This document shows, piece by piece, positions 60,196 through 64,000 of a stretch of DNA of 64,000 bases. The notes beneath the pieces are model-generated. The model saw only the letters and a program-made list of their open reading frames with translations. It had not been told where the DNA came from and did no database searches. How positions within the stretch are numbered: position 1 is the first letter of the stretch; every line of letters starts with the position of its first letter. Origin of the DNA: Acidicapsa dinghuensis (GTDB lineage Bacteria > Acidobacteriota > Terriglobia > Terriglobales > Acidobacteriaceae); contig NZ_JAGSYH010000003.1 in assembly GCF_025685685.1 (NCBI RefSeq), positions 310,001 to 374,000 on the forward strand, read 5' to 3'. A program made the position numbers and the translations under genes.

Positions 60196-61944
60196 TCACA
60201 GGGTTGGAGACTGATCGCCCAGCATGGCTTCGCGGACTATTTTGATGGGCGGGAATCCCTGGGCCAGGAATGCGTCGTGGAAGGATTGCAACGAGAAGGC
60301 CGCGCCCTGCTTCTTCTGCAAGTCGGCGCGAAGCTTCATGATTTCGAGCTTGCCAAGGGTGTAGTAGAGGTAAGTGGGGTCGGAGGTGCCGCGCTTGGTT
60401 TCGACCAAAGCGGTCTCGTGGGACTGGTAGCCCTCTTTTTCGAAGAAGGCTACGGCGTCGTCAAAGCTCATGTTCTGCGTGTGCATTTTGATACCGACGA
60501 TGAAGCGGGCATCGCGCAGAAGCGCATCCTGAAGCTGGCCGAGACGCAGGAGTTTGGATTCGCGGGCGTCTTTGGCGCCTGCGCCCGGCTGCCCGTAGCC
60601 CTCATCGAGCATCATCTGTTCGCAGTAGTGGGCCCAGCCCTCTGCATTGGAGGCAGCGCCGAGCAGCTTGCGCACACGGCTTGGAGCTTTGGGCACCCAG
60701 AGGAACTGAACGTAGTGACCGGGATAGGCCTCGTGGACGGCGGTGCTGATGACGGTGCCGACATTGAAGGCATGCATGTAGTCCTCAACCTGATCGGGTG
60801 TCATAGCGGGATCAGGCAAAGTGACGTTGAAGTAGGCCTCGGTGGCGTGCTGCTCGAATGGACCGGGGGTGTCCATGGACGCGAAGGTGGTGGCGCGCAT
60901 GAAGGGTGGTGTCTCTTCGAGGATTGGGCGCACGTCGGAGGGAATGGTGACGATGTGGTGGTTGCGAATGAAGCCTATAAGACTGTTGAATGTGTCGCGA
61001 AAGCTTTGCAGTAGTTGATCGGGAGCGGGATGGTCTTTGCCCAACTCTTCGAGGACGGTGCGGTAGTCTTTTTCGGGTTCGAGCTCTTTGGCGATACGGT
61101 TGAATTCGGCCTGATTCTTGTGCATGTCGGCATAGCCGATTTCGAGCAGCTTATCGAGCGGAGTATCGACCATCTCGTCGTATTCGAGCTTCTTGCGGAA
61201 GGTGTCGGCGCCAATGCGGAAGTCTCCATGAGAACGTGGGAGCAGATCGGACTTGAGCCAGGATTCGTAGTCAGTGAGCGCGGCGATTACGGCGGTGTTG
61301 GTCTTGGCGAACTCAGCGTTGAGCGCAGGGTCTTTAGCCTCGGTGAAGGCTGCTGGGACGTCTTTCTTAAAGAAGTCAATGATGCCGGGGAGTTGTTCGA
61401 GAGCTATCTCGGTGTAGACCTTGGGAGGGTTCTGCAGATTGACGCGCGCCTGCTGAAAGAGCGCGGGCATCTGTTTTTCGCGGGCAATGAGAGAACGCAG
61501 GCGATCATCTGGCGGAGCGAATTTGCGCTCCATGAGAGAGAACGCGCCGTTGGAGACAGCGTCAGAGTAGGTGTCAGGATTCTTTTCCCAGGGGCGAACG
61601 ACTTCGAGTTCAAGGATTTGTGAGCGGATGTTATTCAGGACGAGCTCGCGGTCGCCACGCGTGGCCTGGTCGAGTTGCACCGCGGGGATGGCGTCGATGC
61701 GTTTCTCCATTGCATGCAGTGCAGCAATCTCGGCTTCGATCTTCGACTTGTCGAAGCTTTCTAGCTGGGTGTCGTACTGGTGATAACCAGAGAGCGTACC
61801 CCCCGTGGGCCCATAAGGGAAATAGACCTGATCGAAGTACGCATCGGAGGCGGCGGAAAAAGCCTGCTGATCGCTGGACGCGAATGCGTGAGCAGTGGAC
61901 ACGATACTGACTCCCATGGCGCAAAGTGCAATTGTTCTTTTCAT
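60196..61944 (-). CDS. DUF885 family protein (putative metallopeptidase)
   Basis: 582 aa from ATG 61944, with GGAG upstream. Signal peptide (KRTIALCAMGVSIVSTAHAFA). The long helical body has VHEAYPGHYVQFLW, an HExxxxGH motif characteristic of DUF885, and AASNAEGWAHYCEQMMLDEG with a second acidic zinc-ligand candidate. DUF885 members are predicted secreted zinc peptidases, unproven. The frame upstream overlaps mfd, so I use ATG 61944. It begins 11 bases after mfd and is probably cotranscribed. Confidence 0.85.
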   Translation of the reverse strand: MKRTIALCAMGVSIVSTAHAFASSDQQAFSAASDAYFDQVYFPYGPTGGTLSGYHQYDTQLESFDKSKIEAEIAALHAMEKRIDAIPAVQLDQATRGDRELVLNNIRSQILELEVVRPWEKNPDTYSDAVSNGAFSLMERKFAPPDDRLRSLIAREKQMPALFQQARVNLQNPPKVYTEIALEQLPGIIDFFKKDVPAAFTEAKDPALNAEFAKTNTAVIAALTDYESWLKSDLLPRSHGDFRIGADTFRKKLEYDEMVDTPLDKLLEIGYADMHKNQAEFNRIAKELEPEKDYRTVLEELGKDHPAPDQLLQSFRDTFNSLIGFIRNHHIVTIPSDVRPILEETPPFMRATTFASMDTPGPFEQHATEAYFNVTLPDPAMTPDQVEDYMHAFNVGTVISTAVHEAYPGHYVQFLWVPKAPSRVRKLLGAASNAEGWAHYCEQMMLDEGYGQPGAGAKDARESKLLRLGQLQDALLRDARFIVGIKMHTQNMSFDDAVAFFEKEGYQSHETALVETKRGTSDPTYLYYTLGKLEIMKLRADLQKKQGAAFSLQSFHDAFLAQGFPPIKIVREAMLGDQSPTL

Positions 61945-61955
61945 GTGACTCCGAA

Positions 61956-64000
61956 TCAGGCGGGAACGGCCTCGAGTTGAATTGAGTCGAGCAGGGCACG
62001 GGCCTCTGTCATGAGCTGCATTGGGTTGGTACCGGCCGCCGGTGTCAAAGGATACTTCAGGATGCCCTGTGGTGTGAATACTGCGCCTTTGCGGGCGTTG
62101 CGAGCTACGAGACGCATGAGACGCTCGGGATCGACGGAGGCTTTTTCGGTGAAGCGCAGATGAAGCAGGTCGCGCTTGCGATCGATCTGTGCGACGCCGA
62201 TGCGTTCGCACTCGATGCGTAACCGAGCTGCTTCGAGTAGATGGACAGTATGGTCGGGCAGCGGGCCGTAGCGGTCTTCGAGTTCGGCGTGCACATCGTT
62301 AAGTGATGCATCGTTGGCCGCACCGGCGATCTTCTTGTAAAGACGCAGGCGCTGATTCTCTTCCGGCACATAGTTCTCTTCGATCCGAAGGGCAATGCCG
62401 AGATTGAGCTGCGTGGCGGGGCGTTCTTCCGTGCTCTCACCTTTGAGTTCGCGGACGGCATCTTCGAGCATGGAGGTGTAGAGCTCGAAGCCGACCGCTT
62501 CGATGTGCCCGCTCTGCTCACCGCCTAGCATGTTGCCTGCGCCGCGCAGTTCCAGGTCGAGGGCAGCAATCTTGAAGCCTGCGCCGAGGTCGCTGAATTC
62601 CTTGAGCGCGGCAAGGCGGCGGCGGGCGATGTCGGTCAGTTCACGCTCAGGCGGGATCATCAGATAGGCATAGGCGCGGCGATTGGAGCGGCCTACACGT
62701 CCGCGAAGCTGGTAGAGCTCGCTGAGGCCGTGGCGGTCGGCGCGATTGATGAGGATGGTGTTGGCGCGCGGGATGTCGAGGCCGTTTTCGATGATGGAGG
62801 TGGCGACGAGGATGTCGTACTCACCATGGACAAAGGCGAGCATGACTCTCTCAAGCTCGTTTTCACTCATCTGGCCATGGCCTACGGTGACGCGCGCGGC
62901 GGGCACAAGTTCCTGAACTTTGGCGGCGATTTCGTAGATGCTCTCGACGCGGTTGTGGACGAAATAGACCTGGCCGCCGCGCTCCAGTTCAAGCTCGATC
63001 GCCGAGCGTACGACCTTCTCGTCGAACTTGGCGACAACGGTCTGGATGGCCATGCGGTCTTTGGGCGGCGTCTCGATGACCGACATATCCCGCAGGCCGA
63101 CGAGGGACATATGCAGTGTGCGCGGGATGGGTGTGGCACTCATGGCGAGCACGTCGATGGCTTTGCGCATCTGCTTGAGGCTCTCTTTGTGGCGTACGCC
63201 GAAGCGCTGCTCTTCGTCGACGATGAGCAGACCAAGGTCCTGGAACTTGATGTCTTGCGAGAGCAGGCGATGCGTGCCGACGAGGATGTCGACTTTGCCG
63301 GCTTCGACACGTTCGAGAATAACTTTCTGCTCTTTGGGAGTGCGGAAGCGCGAGATCATCTCGACGGTGATGGGGAACTGCGAGAAGCGCTTCTTGAAGG
63401 TCTCGAAGTGCTGGAAGGCGAGGATGGTTGTCGGCGTGAGGACTGCGACCTGCTTGCCATCCTGAACGGCCTTGAAGGCGGCGCGCATAGCCACTTCGGT
63501 CTTGCCGTAGCCAACGTCGCCGCAGAGCAGACGATCCATGGGGCGCTCCGACTCCATGTCTCGCTTGATGTCAGCGATAGCGTTGAGCTGGTCGTCTGTT
63601 TCTGTGTAGTCGAAGGCTTCTTCAAACTCAAGCTGGAACTCGTTGTCGACGCTGAAGGCGTTGCCTTTGGCGGCCTGGCGCTGAGCATAGAGCTTGAGCA
63701 GCTCATCGGCCATGTCGGCCATGGCTTTCTTGACCCGGGCGCGAGTCTTGGCCCACTGTTGCGAACCGAGTTTGTTGAGAACGGGGGTAGGACCGGCGTC
63801 GGTGGAGCGGTATTTCTGGATGAGGTCGAGGCGCGTAAGCGGAACGTAGAGGCGCGCGCCCTCGGCGAATTCGAGGACCATGAACTCGACCTTGATGCCA
63901 TCCTGCTCGATCTCTTTGAGGCCAACGTAGCGGCCGATGCCGTGCTCGACGTGGACGACGTAATCACCAATTGTGAGGTCTCGGAAGTCGGAGACGAAGG
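61956..64000 (-). CDS. mfd: Transcription-repair coupling factor Mfd, C-terminal part
   Basis: At least 681 residues, frame open to the right window edge, so the N-terminus lies outside. Visible are the end of the RNA-polymerase-interacting domain (VHVEHGIGRYVGLKEI, then MVLEFAEGARLYVPLTRLDLIQKY), the RecG-like helicase with Walker A GDVGYGKTEVA, the Walker B region LLIVDEEQRFG, SATPIPRTLHMSL and LINRADRHGLSELYQLRGRVGRS, and the C-terminal regulatory domain. Mfd removes stalled RNA polymerase at lesions and recruits UvrA. The stop lies 11 bases before the DUF885 start. Confidence 0.96.
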   Translation of the reverse strand, partial: FVSDFRDLTIGDYVVHVEHGIGRYVGLKEIEQDGIKVEFMVLEFAEGARLYVPLTRLDLIQKYRSTDAGPTPVLNKLGSQQWAKTRARVKKAMADMADELLKLYAQRQAAKGNAFSVDNEFQLEFEEAFDYTETDDQLNAIADIKRDMESERPMDRLLCGDVGYGKTEVAMRAAFKAVQDGKQVAVLTPTTILAFQHFETFKKRFSQFPITVEMISRFRTPKEQKVILERVEAGKVDILVGTHRLLSQDIKFQDLGLLIVDEEQRFGVRHKESLKQMRKAIDVLAMSATPIPRTLHMSLVGLRDMSVIETPPKDRMAIQTVVAKFDEKVVRSAIELELERGGQVYFVHNRVESIYEIAAKVQELVPAARVTVGHGQMSENELERVMLAFVHGEYDILVATSIIENGLDIPRANTILINRADRHGLSELYQLRGRVGRSNRRAYAYLMIPPERELTDIARRRLAALKEFSDLGAGFKIAALDLELRGAGNMLGGEQSGHIEAVGFELYTSMLEDAVRELKGESTEERPATQLNLGIALRIEENYVPEENQRLRLYKKIAGAANDASLNDVHAELEDRYGPLPDHTVHLLEAARLRIECERIGVAQIDRKRDLLHLRFTEKASVDPERLMRLVARNARKGAVFTPQGILKYPLTPAAGTNPMQLMTEARALLDSIQLEAVPA

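Overview
The window reads as chromosomal core sequence of an Acidobacteriota bacterium, most likely class Terriglobia (Acidobacteriaceae-like). I infer this from gene content: a von Willebrand protein of the acidobacterial TIGR03436 type, a YXWXPG-repeat lipoprotein, a CBM9/DUF5916 barrel protein, S53, S10 and S9 peptidases, a DUF885 protein, and sugar-handling genes (alpha-galactosidase, ribulokinase, GalU). I saw no rRNA, tRNA, IS element, prophage or CRISPR array. Genes are dense, on both strands, and many end in GC-rich stem-loops.

Layout. 1-4.2 kb: the 3' end of an alpha-galactosidase, a secreted Ig-like protein and ribulokinase. 4.3-9.4 kb: a four-gene minus-strand efflux operon (outer-membrane factor, YtcA-like lipoprotein, HlyD adaptor, FUSC pump), laid out like ytcA-mdtNOP of enterobacteria. 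9.5-18.1 kb: an orphan PD-(D/E)XK nuclease-like gene, the YXWXPG lipoprotein, an MFS exporter, a cluster of a divergent Lgt-like protein, RluD and a VWFA protein, and a TPR/TlpA thioredoxin. 18.3-24.8 kb: a DUF4870 protein, an S10 peptidase, a catalase-family peroxidase, a large secreted S53 peptidase and a 75-aa CCCH protein.

24.8-36.5 kb (minus strand) is the translation block infC, rpmI, rplT, pheS, pheT, a coiled-coil gene and zapA. infC is separated from rpmI by about 6 kb holding a DUF429 gene, a CBM9/DUF5916 gene and an S9 peptidase. infC appears to start at a non-canonical AUC (or AUU) codon. 36.7-45.5 kb: an SDR-like protein, dienelactone hydrolase, the tRNA methylthiotransferase MtaB, an MFS exporter, a 21-bp tandem repeat, a P-loop ATPase, a cluster of four trinucleotide-loop hairpins, and rpsA with a clear promoter and a hairpin at the predicted 5' end of its mRNA. 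45.5-54.5 kb: HIT hydrolase, RmuC, AcpP-FabF, a YIP1 protein, a secreted M15-like protein and GyrA with an extra coiled-coil-like insertion. 54.8-64 kb: a GT-C-like membrane protein, dienelactone hydrolase, RuvB, a redoxin, GalU, a DUF885 protein and the 3' part of mfd.

The strongest oddities are the infC start codon, the split infC/rpmI-rplT block, the 21-bp repeat, the four-hairpin cluster, the rpsA leader, the nuclease-like orphan, the Lgt homologue that lacks its signature residues, and the shortened PheT. I found no clear defence island or wholly new multi-gene system. The best candidates for unexplained biology are the small or structured elements listed in the findings.
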